DNA of 64,000 bases from Paramacrobiotus metropolitanus (lineage: Eukaryota > Tardigrada > Eutardigrada > Parachela > Macrobiotidae): positions 682,001 through 746,000 of the forward strand of contig NW_026570279.1 in the NCBI RefSeq assembly GCF_019649055.1, written 5' to 3'. The notes beneath the pieces were generated by a model that worked only from the letters and a program-made list of their open reading frames with translations, did no database searches and was not told the origin of the DNA. Shown here in pieces: positions 35,930-47,000 of this stretch (its first letter is position 1; each line of letters begins with the position of its first letter). The translations under genes and the position numbers were made by a program.

Positions 35930-37961
35930 CAGTAACCTTTTAATGTGCAAGCGTACGCATTTTTGCTTAGCCTACAGCACTGCCACTTATTACAAACGTT
36001 TTGCACAAATTCATTAATCATGTAATGTCGTCGACCTCAGTTGCGCCCTTGGCGAACGCTGCGAATATGGGGAAACGAGGCTGGCATATGTATTAGTGCT
36101 AGTATTGTTTGTCACGTACTTACTTGTACTACTTTATCAATAATGTGATGGCGGTCATGGCAGACTCCAGGAATGTTGTACATCGTAAACGGCTTATACT
36201 ACGTACGCAAAATATTACTGTATCGCATCAGTCTTTGTCCAACCGCAGTTTCAATATTCGCATGTGTTCGCCAGATTCGCCAAGTTCATGTTCAGGTTAA
36301 AGTGTATCCAGAATATCTTAACATTATTACAGCTTGGAAAGTACCCTTAATAAAACAAGAATTGAATTAGCAGTACGAGGTAGTGTTACTGATGTTTTGC
36401 ATAAGGGAAGGGGACTTTGTTACAAACTTTCTGTTCCGAACAAGCCGAAACCTCACAACAGATTAAATAAACTTAATTAATGTTTTTATTTTGAATTTTT
36501 ACAGGCGGGTGGTCGGAATTTAGATTAAGTATTCAGCCCGTTTCCATTAAATATTTTGCAGTTTACAATTTGCGTGCTTTCTACAACCTACACCAGATTC
36601 AGTATGACTCGCCAACGGTTTTTTTAAAGGCCAGTCTAGGTAAGCATACCCATCAGCATACCCGGTCTCATTTTCCCATATTCGCAGCATTCGCAGCGGT
36701 CGCCAAGGGTACTTTAAAGATCAGCCTAAGAGAAGCATAAGCAACCGCATACCGGGTCTGATTTCCCATATTCGCAGCATTCGCAGTGCTCGCTAATGTT
36801 ACTTTAAAGGTCAGTTTAAGTGATACCCAACGGGATACCGGGTTTGATTTTCCCATATTCGCAGCATTCGCAGCGGTCGCCAAGGGTACTTTAAAGATCA
36901 GCCTAAGAGAAGCATAAGCAACCGCATACCGGGTCTGATTTCCCATATTCGCAGCATTCGCAGTGTTCGCTAATGTTACTTTAAAGGTCAGTTTAAGTGA
37001 TACCCAACGGGATACCGGGTCTTATTTTCCCATATTTGGCAGTGTTCGCCAGTGGTGCTTTAAAAGTCAGCCTAAGTGAGAGTTTTCCATATTGGTTTTA
37101 GAGTATGGTACATCAATGATACTGCCTTTATTGCTCATTCAATATTTAATAATTTTATCATATTTAAATTTACGAAAAAAAATTGCAATACAGTACTGTA
37201 ATGTTATCGTATCCTGGATACGTTGTAATCTTAACATGAACTTGGCGAATCTGGCGAATATGCGCGAAAGACTGAAACTGCAGGTGGGGCACTAACTGAT
37301 GCGAATAACGTACGTACTTACTACGACCACTAAGTAAGTACTGCTAGAAATTATACCTTAAGAGCGTAATACAGAAATGCAAATAAAAAAGCAATCAGCA
37401 ATTATTTTAAAAATAATCTAAGTGGAATACTGCAGAAGAAATCGAAGAAAATATAAAATTTAATGAACCTACAAACTATATTCTTAGCCTACATCTAACC
37501 AGTAAACCCCATTGTATGTGTGCTAAGAGAAGTACACGAACAACAGCCCGCGGTGGTCCCAGGAACGAGTTATTAGTAAAGTAATAACAGTTAGTAATTA
37601 TTAACAATTAATTCATTTGTACGACCAAATCGTATGAAAAACCTGGGGGGTTGGGTTTGCCATGAGCGTCAGTGCAATAATGTGTCCAGCAGACGGCAGC
37701 ACAGATATATAATATTGGAACTAATTATATCCCACCTCGCTTCCCTATATTCGCAGCGTTCGCAGTGTTCGCCAGGGGCACAAAAGGGGTCAACTGCTTT
37801 GCATCCCTTATTCATAATAAGTAATGTTATATAATATATAAATTATAATATTATTTGCTTCGGCTAATTATCAGAGCAGTCCACCCGTTTTCTGGCCTAA
37901 AGTTAAACGTGGCCGCGTTATGCTACGCAAAAATGCGTACGCTTGAACATAAGGGTTACTG
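35930..37961. mobile_element. 2.03-kb nested foldback element
   Basis: Three pairs of arms nest inside each other. Outermost: 35930-35975 against 37915-37961, sharing 'aagcgtacgcatttttgc'. Next: 36034-36080 against 37735-37785, sharing 'ttcgcagcgttcgc'. Innermost: about 36190-36335 against 37192-37340, sharing 'catgaacttggcgaatctgg'. The loop holds a tandem repeat. No open frame supports a transposase. It looks like a non-autonomous foldback element that grew by internal tandem duplication. Confidence 0.7.
36663..37035. repeat. Tandem repeat with alternating 90- and 87-bp units
   Basis: 'cccatattcgcagcattcgc' begins units at 36675, 36765, 36852 and 36942, with a diverged start at 37029. The spacing is 90, 87, 90, 87. 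Unit types alternate: one has 'ggtcgccaagggtacttt', the other 'ctcgctaatgttacttt', so the true period is a 177-bp dimer. Unit lengths are multiples of three, so the minus strand happens to be open. Confidence 0.9.
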
Positions 37962-39156
37962 ATCTCATATGGAGCCACTGTGGTGTTTCCTCTGTTGCTG
38001 TGCTCAAGCTGGTGAACTGATGACAAAAACCATCGTGCTTCTTCTGTTCCTCAACATGAATGTGCAGTGTCCACTTTATTCCTGACATCACGTCGTATCC
38101 CTTCGTGTTCTGTCATGTTTAGCACAGCGTCACAAATGTATTTGGAGCAGTTCAGTACTGGTAACGTGCAACATGTGACTTTCTCTCAGGAAGATTAGTA
38201 TAGTACGTCAGTCCGTTTACCATGTAATGGTGGAAAGATCTCACTTGCTTCTATTAAAAGCGTTATAAGTTTATAATCGTTGCTAAGCAGAAAATACGAT
38301 CCGCTCTGAAAATTCCTCAATTCACCAACACATCGACTACGCGCCGGAAACAACATATCACTTTTTCTATCACTGCTCTATTTATAAGCACCCCTCGTTT
38401 ACTGTGTTGCGAACTTTCCTAGAACATGCTGACTTTACAGGATTTTGTTTCCTTAACATAAAGTGGTTGTTGCCGCTGCTTTCTAAAGTTTTGGAGTTCT
38501 CAAACAGCTTTCGGTGATCCAATGATAACCGACTAGTTTTTACTGTCAAATGCTTACTCTGTTACCTTGGCAATTCTTATAACTTTACATTTGTTGGAGC
38601 AATGGTCCTTGAAAGGACTACGCTGTATGTTAATGCAACAACAACAACAACAACAACATCATCGACTACGCTGTATATTTATGCAACAACAACAACACAT
38701 CGACTAAACTTGCGCTTTCCTTTCTATCCGCTCTTTCCGCAATTTTTTATGCTTGTGACGGATCAGTATACGCACTGCTGAAATAATAATATCAAGGCAG
38801 CCAGACCGATGAACAGACCGGCTAAAATGAGTCCGTATGCTAAATTATTTTCCGATGAACCAAATACAAAGATTACTGAACTGGTAGTCAGAGAAAAAGT
38901 TGTTGGAAACGTACAAGACTTGATAGCGGATACTGCAGCTAGTTCTAACCCATCACACTACCTAAATATTACAATTTCTAGAAAGAAGCATCAGATTTTC
39001 TATTATTTGTTAATGTGTTATCTGAATTACGTCCCATAATTCAACAATTAAATAAATGCGCCATAAATAAGAAATGTAATAAATGCAATTAAATAATTCC
39101 GTTGTTTGCAAATCGATGTGGTAATTAGTACATAAAATTATGATAAACTCTTCGAC
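37962..39156. other. Spacer with a CAA microsatellite
   Basis: CAA runs at 38635-38658 and 38683-38697 sit in two copies of a short unit ('atcgactacgctgtat' recurs). No gene could be defended. A 76-codon plus-strand frame at 38809-39039 (MNRPAKMSPYAKLFSDEPNT) has a protein-like start but no context. Confidence 0.5.
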
Positions 39157-41417
39157 TCAAGGTTCCTCACACACAAAGCCGTCACCAAACCGTCTAGTCA
39201 GCCGCCAGCTTGGACTGAAGCCCGGATGGTAATGCCTAAGTTGAGTATTCATCCATCTTGAAAACGCGAAACTTAACTGAAAAGCGTCCAGTTGCTCCCC
39301 TTGAGAGAAGGCAGCGTTTGTGCGTATCCTTACGGAAGTCGTTACATGGATAATGATTGGATTCCTTCGGTTGACAAGCGCGCCGGGTGCCAAATATATT
39401 AGTTCGATGTGCTCGATGCAGCTAATATCTGCATTCTCGCTGAGGACATAAGATTGTTCCATGACTTTCAGGAACAGGCAGATTTCTTTGCATTTGCTAT
39501 CAACGTCTTTCTTAGAGGCTTTGTTATAATCAATAATTGTCATGTCCGCAAAATGAATAACAGCCCTTCCATTTTCACCGATGCCGATATGGACAATGTC
39601 AAATCCAGGATGATTTTCTTTTATTGGTATTAAGTAATAGTCTCCAGCCCCATTCTTCCCGTTCTGGCGTATAGCGCATCTGAGTTGCTGGAAAACATTT
39701 CTGTATCTGTTTTGTGCCTGAAGTAAATTTTCACGGCTGAAGTAGATATCGTCTTTGGGAGTATTGCCTTCGTCTTGGGGAGTATTGTCTTTGTTTTGGG
39801 GAATATTGCCTTGCTGTTGTTTTTCATCACTGATCGAATAAGGTTTTTCTTGTTTCGGCCATCGCAAGTCGCTTGTACCCAAGTGGCATTGGTACTGCGC
39901 TTGGCCTTCCACTGTTTTAGAAAATTTCTGTCTATCAAGATGAAATTTTTTTTTGAGTTCGAAGTCAAGCGCCTGTACGTCGCCATAAAGGATTTTCAAA
40001 TCAAAGGTTCGATCAGCAGACCCGATCACGATCCTATATACGTACTGTTCCCAGTGCCACCAGAGTGTCGGTGACGTTGCATATACATGCCTCCCCATTC
40101 GGTTGATTTCCGTTAAAGTAAGCGCCAACCTCAATTCCTGTCTGACGTACTCCGACACGTGTTCCATTTGAATGTCAGCACGACGAGAAGAATCACGGGG
40201 TAGATCTCTATCCGGTTTACCGTAGCAAGCATATAACCGATCGAAAAGGTGTAGCCGCTCATCTGCCGTAACATTTTCATCCCGTTCTGTTGCCGCAATC
40301 GATTGTCGATCGTTTAATTCACTCAATGCGCTTAAGAGTTCCGAAAGCACTTTTGTATGACTCAAAAAAGCCGCTCGTGCTGAATATCCTGTGGAGTAGA
40401 ACTGCTCTTCCAGTTTGTCTTTGACTCTGGTAAGCTTGTTTCCGTAGTCCGAGTCACGAAGGGCTGGCATCACGGTATTCAAATCTTCGGGTTCATATTC
40501 CCCTTTAAGTATTCTGCCATGAACTTGAGAAAGAAATGGTTTATATTCCAGAGCTCGTAATACCTCTTCTTTGGTCCACGACAAATAAAAAAATATTTCC
40601 AGTTCGTCGCTTTGATTTTCCAGTAAACTGTTAAAATTCGAAGAAACGTATATAACGCGCCGATTTGCTAAATCATCTTTTCGCCATGTTTTGCACAACA
40701 AGAACAATTTCCCTAGTTCCGCCATATGTCCTTGAGAGTCGCCACCAATATTCAGTTCACCCTTGTGTCGGATTCCGTCCACAAAAAGCAGTATACGTTG
40801 CGGATAACTTTGATTACTCGCCAGACATTCTTCCTTGTTCAAAAGTTTCTCGAATGAATCACTTTTAAAATCGAACATTTTAACGTTCCACGCACGATAA
40901 TCTGATTCGCCCGAATGCCACAGAATTACGCATCTTGCATCTGTCTCAGATTTTTGGAGCCTGATCCAAACAATGGTTATATCATCTTTGCTTCTGAAGA
41001 TGTCAAGAGCTGATGCGTAACACGCGAGTGTTTTGCCCGAGCCAGGTGAGCCGCACACCAGAAGTGATGACTCTTCACTGGGGTTATTTAATTTTCGTTC
41101 AATAGCTCGGTGTAATCTCTGCATTTCGTGTCGCTTCACAAAGATATACCTCCACTTTTGCTTTGGATGGACCACCTGCTCTCCGAGCTCACCTGTTTTG
41201 ACAAGAGCTAAGGGAAACTGGCCATAACGAAAAGCTGTTGCAGCCTCCTTCTCATTGCGCGGGTCCGGAATATAGCGGAATGCTTCCTTGCATTTCAGAT
41301 GAATGTGCTCTTTGGCCATTTGATTGTGAATAAACGGTAAAACAGTTGGTTTTGTCTCCAAATCACTGAATGCGAGTTGATACGTTGGGGTACCCGGGAT
41401 TCTTCGGCGTTCTTCGT
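39157..41417 (-). CDS. P-loop NTPase with C-terminal nuclease-like region (Crinkler/RHS type), last exon
   Basis: The longest non-repetitive open frame in the window: 752 codons from a splice acceptor (ttttgcag, exon from 41417, phase 1) to TGA at 39157. The first exon lies upstream and was not found; there is no ATG in frame before the acceptor, so the protein is N-terminally incomplete here. Numbering from the Leu codon at 41361: Walker A GSPGSGKT at 104-111, Walker B ILLFVDG at 190-196, and an Asn-Pro-Gln-Asp-rich spacer at 518-537 with short repeats (NTPQDEGNTPKD). A C-terminal region has GFDIVHI (587-593) and VIHFADMTI (601-609), placed like the active-site strands of PD-(D/E)XK-type nuclease domains in this family. 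Known relatives are oomycete and fungal Crinklers and trypanosome RHS proteins, plus animal homologues of unclear role. Family assignment is by motif order, not by search. The gene looks intact. Confidence 0.75.
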
Positions 41418-42552
41418 CTGCAAAATTATTAAGGCATTTTCAAAAATTCTGCTGTCTATCACAACTTTTGGCATCATAATCGTACGAAAAAAAACCTAAT
41501 ACGACACTAACTAGAAATAAAGCTATGCCAGTTGCTTCTACTTTATAGAAGGGGGCGGGATTACTGCATAATTATCGTCTATCGCTGTTAATGCACGTTT
41601 TCGTGGGCTGACCGACCATATGTAGCCGATTGTCTTGAACGAAACGTTGATGGGCTTACGATCGAACCGTTGTGCCGGCAAAAGGGTTTTGTTACAATAA
41701 CTTCTTAGACGTTAATGGATTAGGTGAGCGCCTAATCCATGGACGGACGACCATGGGATGGACGACCATGGATCACGCACTTCCGAGCGGCAAAATCTTT
41801 GCTACGACGGCAACGCCATTTTACGTCATTGGCAAGTTTCGCTGCGACCAAGAACTTCTATAGTTTGAACGACTGCGCAACGGTCGGCTACGTCATCACT
41901 GCCGCATACAGAAACTAGAAAGCAACGCTGCGTGCATGCTCACCATAACCTCACAGCTCTATTGCCCCTTCTAAGAGATACCTTGACGAAAAAGCTTTCC
42001 GAGATTTTATTACAGTATATTGAATATAGAAATCCCAGTTCGGGGGGGGGGGGAGGGGGAAGAAACAAAACAGAACAGAAATCTGCTGAGAAACTGATAA
42101 AAAGCGTGAAAACCCGCATCTGACACCATGGCAGCCGCCCTTCCGTTTATGCGGGAGTGATGACGTATAACGGTTGGTTACCAGTCTTTCTCACACTACA
42201 TATAGTAAACACTTGCTACTAATTATGAACGACCGGGACGCATCTGCCGCACGGTCGTTCATATGGCCACCTATAGCGAGTGAATGGTTGATATATAGTC
42301 GTTCATAGCGATAGTGGCTAATCTATATTTTGGTGTAAAGATTTGTCAAAAACGTTTCCAAATATTTTGTCCGGGGGATAATTTACGTGGATGCATTACA
42401 GCACAGCAGTAAACTAGTAAATTTCCACCCCGTAGAGCGTATATTCCACCTGTACGCTCCGAATTTTTTGTTCTTTTGTTAGGACCCCATTATCTAAGCC
42501 GAATGAGGCAGAAAAAATTATGGAGGGGCAATTTTAAGGTATAAATTAAAGT
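41418..42552. other. Spacer upstream of the NTPase exon
   Basis: It should contain the first intron and first exon of the NTPase gene, but no start exon could be fixed; ATGATG at 41477 is out of phase with the acceptor. It contains a small palindrome (GGATTAGG/CCTAATCC, 41717-41738), a repeated 'ggacgaccatgg' just after it, and a G12 run at 42042-42053. Confidence 0.4.
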
Positions 42553-42687
42553 GGGTTCTCGAGTTCGAGGTCGCGGAGACTTGGAGGTGTAAGAGGAGAA
42601 TCCTCTTTACACACAGCAGCCGCCCATCCGCCGCCTACCTGGTTGGCTCAAGCTCAAGCACAAATATCTTGATCTTCGCCAACAGCG

Positions 42688-42757
42688 GCGATGGCATAGT
42701 GGCTGTGCTACGTGGATCTCACTCGGTGAGCCAGCGGTTCGATTCCGCTCCATCGCC
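42688..42757 (+). tRNA. tRNA-like pol III gene, degenerate anticodon arm
   Basis: The acceptor arm GCGATGG pairs perfectly with CCATCGC. The T arm AGCGG-TTCGATT-CCGCT is perfect and directly joins the acceptor. TGGCATAGTGG fits the A box and GGTTCGATTCC the B box exactly. The D stem is short (TAG/CTA). The middle does not form a normal seven-base anticodon loop; instead CTCAC-TCG-GTGAG pairs. No anticodon can be read, so this is more likely a decayed tRNA or the head of a tRNA-derived SINE. Confidence 0.5.
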
Positions 42758-42758
42758 A

Positions 42759-42763
42759 TTTTT
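42759..42763 (+). terminator. T5 pol III terminator
   Basis: Five T directly after the tRNA-like 3' end, the minimal RNA polymerase III stop signal. It supports a short transcript that ends at the tRNA-like fold. Confidence 0.55.
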
Positions 42764-42856
42764 CGGAATTTCCTCAACAGACAGGATCTTCATCTGACCG
42801 CCCTCCCTCGCTGAGATCACCACGGACAGCCGACTTATGGCTGCCTCTGTTATACA

Positions 42857-43055
42857 GGTCGCGGAAACTTGGAGGTCGCAAGCTGTTTCTACGTTGTCCC
42901 AAACAAATTTCGCGCAATAAAAATTGCAGTTTAAAATGCTTTTTCGATAAATTTCGTAGCAGTGCATTGATCCCGAAGAACCTGCAGTTTTTATTGCGCG
43001 AAATTTGTTTGGGACAAAGTAGAAACAGCTGGCGACCTCCAAGTCTCCGCGACCT
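42857..43055. mobile_element. Near-perfect hairpin MITE (199 bp)
   Basis: Arms of about 75 bp match with only a few differences, including 'cccaaacaaatttcgcgcaa' and its complement. The loop is about 45 bp. A small non-autonomous element, apparently young; its tips share sequence with the flanking inverted repeats at 42561 and about 43060. Confidence 0.85.
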
Positions 43056-43070
43056 CGAACTCGAACCTTC

Positions 43071-44090
43071 TTTGTTGTTGTTGTTCCTTCTTTGTTTGTA
43101 CTCTATAAACAGTACTTTAAAATGAAATAAATCTTGAGCCATTTTTTTTCAATTGCGTCGTTAAAAGAACACAGAGAAGATACACTGTAGCCAAGCCACC
43201 CGAGTCATTATACAAGTTTATACTTATACAAGTTTAACTCCTGTTCTTACGGTCGTTCAAATTGCTACATACAGTAAGTGAATGGGTGATGGTCATTCAA
43301 AGTGGCTACCATTTATTACAAACTCCACAAACCGATTCCGATTTTCTTCCGGTTTTTTTCTTTACCCAATTCAGCACAACGTACTCTATACATAGCATTC
43401 GAAATTTTTAAAAATCGTGAACAGTTTACTTGCAAATCCGTTGCTAAAAAAACAGCAACGAGTGACGCAGCACAAGCCAGCCAAGCCATTGCACTACGAC
43501 TTCCCTAGATGATTCAAGTTGGCACGAAATATGTGGGGCTTGCCAAGGCGAAGAAGAGAAGTTTACGTTTAATTTGATTAATCCATAATCTACTGAAAAT
43601 TGTTTGCTAGGCTAATTTACTTTTATTTTCGCATGTGTCATTTACACAGCGACAGCAGAGCCGATATGTGTGGTGGGAACTTCTATGATCATAGTGGTTA
43701 GAGGAGGCAGAAAATCGTCGAAGTGATCGCTTATAAAGCATGGCGAGTTGCAGCACCCGGCTCGGTCGGTTACTGGGGGACTGTTGCTCGCCGCAGCTCA
43801 CAAAGCGTTGGTGAGCAGTTATTTCAGCAGGTAAAGTGTAAGTGAACAATTGTTCAGAAAAGTCGAGTTATTCGTACTAAGCGAAAAAAATTCGGTTAAT
43901 CGGTGATATGAATCACAGGCATACATTGGTATGCTCGGTTTATTTTGTGACGCCTAAATGTACTGGGTTTACTTTCTATACTTTTGCGCTGATTTATCGA
44001 GCTTCTTTGCGCATTTTCTCGTTACTCGACCCAGGTGCAGCTGACCTTTACCATTAAATTCCCAAGTTATAAAATCGGCCTTTAGTGGCA
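43071..44090. other. No gene recognised
   Basis: AT-rich region downstream of the zinc-finger gene's stop codon. Short frames only. Confidence 0.4.
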
Positions 44091-47000
44091 TCAACTGAAA
44101 CTGTCCGATATCACAGTGTGGTCACTTTGGTGTACATAATATGTTAATCTCACACCGTCAGATGTCAATGGTATTGACAGATTGGTGCTGAGATTAACAC
44201 AGTATAACTTACCGCTACTCAAAGCAAGTTCTCTAGGGAGAGTGCTTCTGTTTGACGGCGTAAACTTTGCCGGGGATCTTGCAACACTCATGACGGGATT
44301 TGGGAAAGGAGCCGGGGCTTTTGATATCAATTTGTGCTCCGATATCGGAACCTTGACCGAATGAACTCGGAGATGCGAGGCGAGATCTTGGAAATTATTT
44401 AGAGTAATATTTCTTATAACTTCTGGGCAACCATCGACCAGGCACGTTGCGTCAAATCGCAGTGTTTTCGCTTTACATTGCAGATCCTTGTGATCTGGAT
44501 GCGCCATTAGAGCATAGCTCATATTTTCGTCATGATTTTTTAGAAATTCAGTCGTGCCCGGACAAGAGCTTGGCTTTAACGGGAATCCACACTCAGCGCA
44601 CATGGTTTCTAGACTGAAGAGAGACGCTATGGCCTGCTCGCCCTCAATGATCATCTCGGAATTTCTTCTAATCTGATCTTGCCCACTTGAGGTGCTGCTT
44701 TTGTCTGCAATTTGGAATTTTCTTTTAGCTGATGCAGTAAGTTCCTTGCTGACAAACCAAGTTTTTGATGCAACAATATTAATTTTAGCATAAGAGAAGA
44801 GTAGCGTAACGCTGAAATCAACTGGATGAGGTCTTGCCCTTCTCGCACTACCTGCGTCTGCATTGTAAACTCACAGTGGGAAAATTAAATACTGGCCACT
44901 TTTAACCTATGGCGAAGGTTACAAATCAAACAGTGAGTTCCCGCCGTAAAAAGTGAAAAACGGATCCAATCGTAATTACGAAAGTGCATACGAGTACCAC
45001 ACATTGTCACTGAATATCATCACTGTTTCGGCCTTGAGTACTCACGAGTTGCATTTACAGAGGGGTCATTTTGATGCCTCTCTGCGATTGTTTTCTCAAG
45101 CGTGTTGACCTTCCCCAAGGCAAAATCCAAGTTTTTTTGCGTCTGTTTCATCCGCTCTTTAAACACTGCCTCAGCCTGTTTCATCCGCTCTTTAAACACT
45201 GCTCTAGTTTCCTCAGGGCCGTCGGTTTGAAGCGAATCCTCGTAGTCGCTCTTATGCTTTTCAAGTTCCGTTTGATATTGTATCTGGATTGCTCTGCGAT
45301 CTTCAAGAATAGACTGTAGCCGAAGAACATCATTCTGGCGTTCCACATCTATGGGAAAACGAAGTTATATATCAGCGAATTGTTCTAATAAGGTGCTGTT
45401 ATACTTTATGTTGGTGGCGGAATAATGTTAATATTACTTACTTTTTTTCGCTGTGATTTGATGCGCATCATAGAAAGTCTACTCAGTATTTACCATTGGG
45501 ATTAAGGAACACGAAGTCGTTTTCCCTCTCCGTAAAACGCTCCAAAAGCTTTGTGCGAGTTATTGACTTTTAAAGTTACCAAAGCGAGTTATCGAGTTTT
45601 AACGTAACTATGTAGCGTAACTCGCTACTTAAAAAACTAAACTCTAACATGCCTCCACTAAAATTTGTATATATATTGTTTATGGTATCGTAACTCGCGG
45701 TATAACTCAAAACTCGGTTTTACCTGCACAGATAGCGTAACTCGTAGAGTAACTCTCACGCTACCTGTAACTCGTAACTCTAACGGTGGGTGCATTTTCC
45801 ATAACTGCCCAGGGCTGATGTGTTGTATTACTTGGAAAAAACACAGTAGTAGTGGCCTACAGTATGTCATATGTGCTAAACGTCATTTTATTTTAGGCGT
45901 TGTAATGTTAGATAGAAAATGGTAGTAATGTATGTAAATTTGGTACGAAAGGTCATCTTAATTTAAATCTTCAATTTCGAACATAGCAGCAGTTAATTTC
46001 TTATTTAAGCAAAGTACCGATGCACTTTACTAAAGTATGGAGATACTATAGTTTGTTGAGGTTTGCCGATCGCTTTGGCTGGTTTGCTCTGTTAGAAGGA
46101 GTTTTTAGAAAAAAGTGAAACCGTCTGGCCGGGTTTTGGAATATGGGCTTTCGGATTCTGGGAATGGTTTTTGCTGTTCCTGTACGGTTAAGTTGGGTTG
46201 GCGTATCCCTTTCCATTTTTTGTGATAATAAAGATCTAGATAGAATGTACATAGAATCTAGGTATACTGCGCACGTGCATATATATAACGTATGCTTGCG
46301 TCTGCATTGTAAACTCACAATGGGAAAACTAAATACTGGCCGCTTTTAACCTACGGCGAAGGTTACAATTAATCATGGTTTGTACGAGAGTGAATTCCCG
46401 CCGTAAAAAGTGAAAAACGGATCCAATCGTAATTAGGAAAGTGCATAAGAGTACCGCTTATTGTAAGTACAGTGAAACAGTGAATATCATTACTGTTTCG
46501 GCCTTGTGTACTCACGAGTTGCATTTACAGATGGGTCATCTTGATGTCTATATGCGATTCTCTTCGTGAGCGTGTTGACCTTCCTGGTGGCAAAATCCAG
46601 GTTTTCTTGCGCCTTTTCCTTCCACTCTTCAAGCGCTGCAATAGTTGCTTCAGAGCTCCTGGTGTTAAGCGCATTCTCGTGGTCCCTCGTATACTGTTCA
46701 AGTTCCTTCTGATATTTCATTTGGATTGCTCTGCGATCTTCAAGAATAGCCTCTAGCTGATGATCGCTTTGAACACCGTCCTGGCGTTCCACTTCTATAG
46801 GAAAACGAAGTTATCAGAGAATTGTTCTAATAAGGTACTGTTATACTTTATGTTGGTGGCGGATCAATATTAATATCACTTTTTTTCGCTGTGATTATAT
46901 GCGCATCATAGAAAGTCTACTCACTACGCAGTATTTACCGATGGGATTAAGGCACACGAAGTTGTTGTCCCTCTCCGTAAAATGCTCCACAAGATTTTTG

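Larger units (their letters stand above)
42553..43070. repeat. Nested inverted repeat cluster around a tRNA-like gene
   Basis: 'gagttcgaggtcgcggagac' (42561) returns as its complement ending at about 43063. A third, internal copy ('aggtcgcggaaacttggagg') starts the hairpin at 42857. 'acggtcgttca' also occurs as a direct repeat on either side (about 42250 and 43248), so the whole 1-kb block may be one composite insertion. Confidence 0.65.

Noticed and set aside
41418-41477. ATGATG at 41477 as the start of the NTPase gene
   Set aside because: Its frame disagrees with the 752-codon frame, and no short intron with good sites restores the required phase 1 entry.
42688-42757. Functional tRNA (serine or other)
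   Set aside because: No seven-base anticodon loop with U33 can be drawn; it is kept as tRNA-like only.
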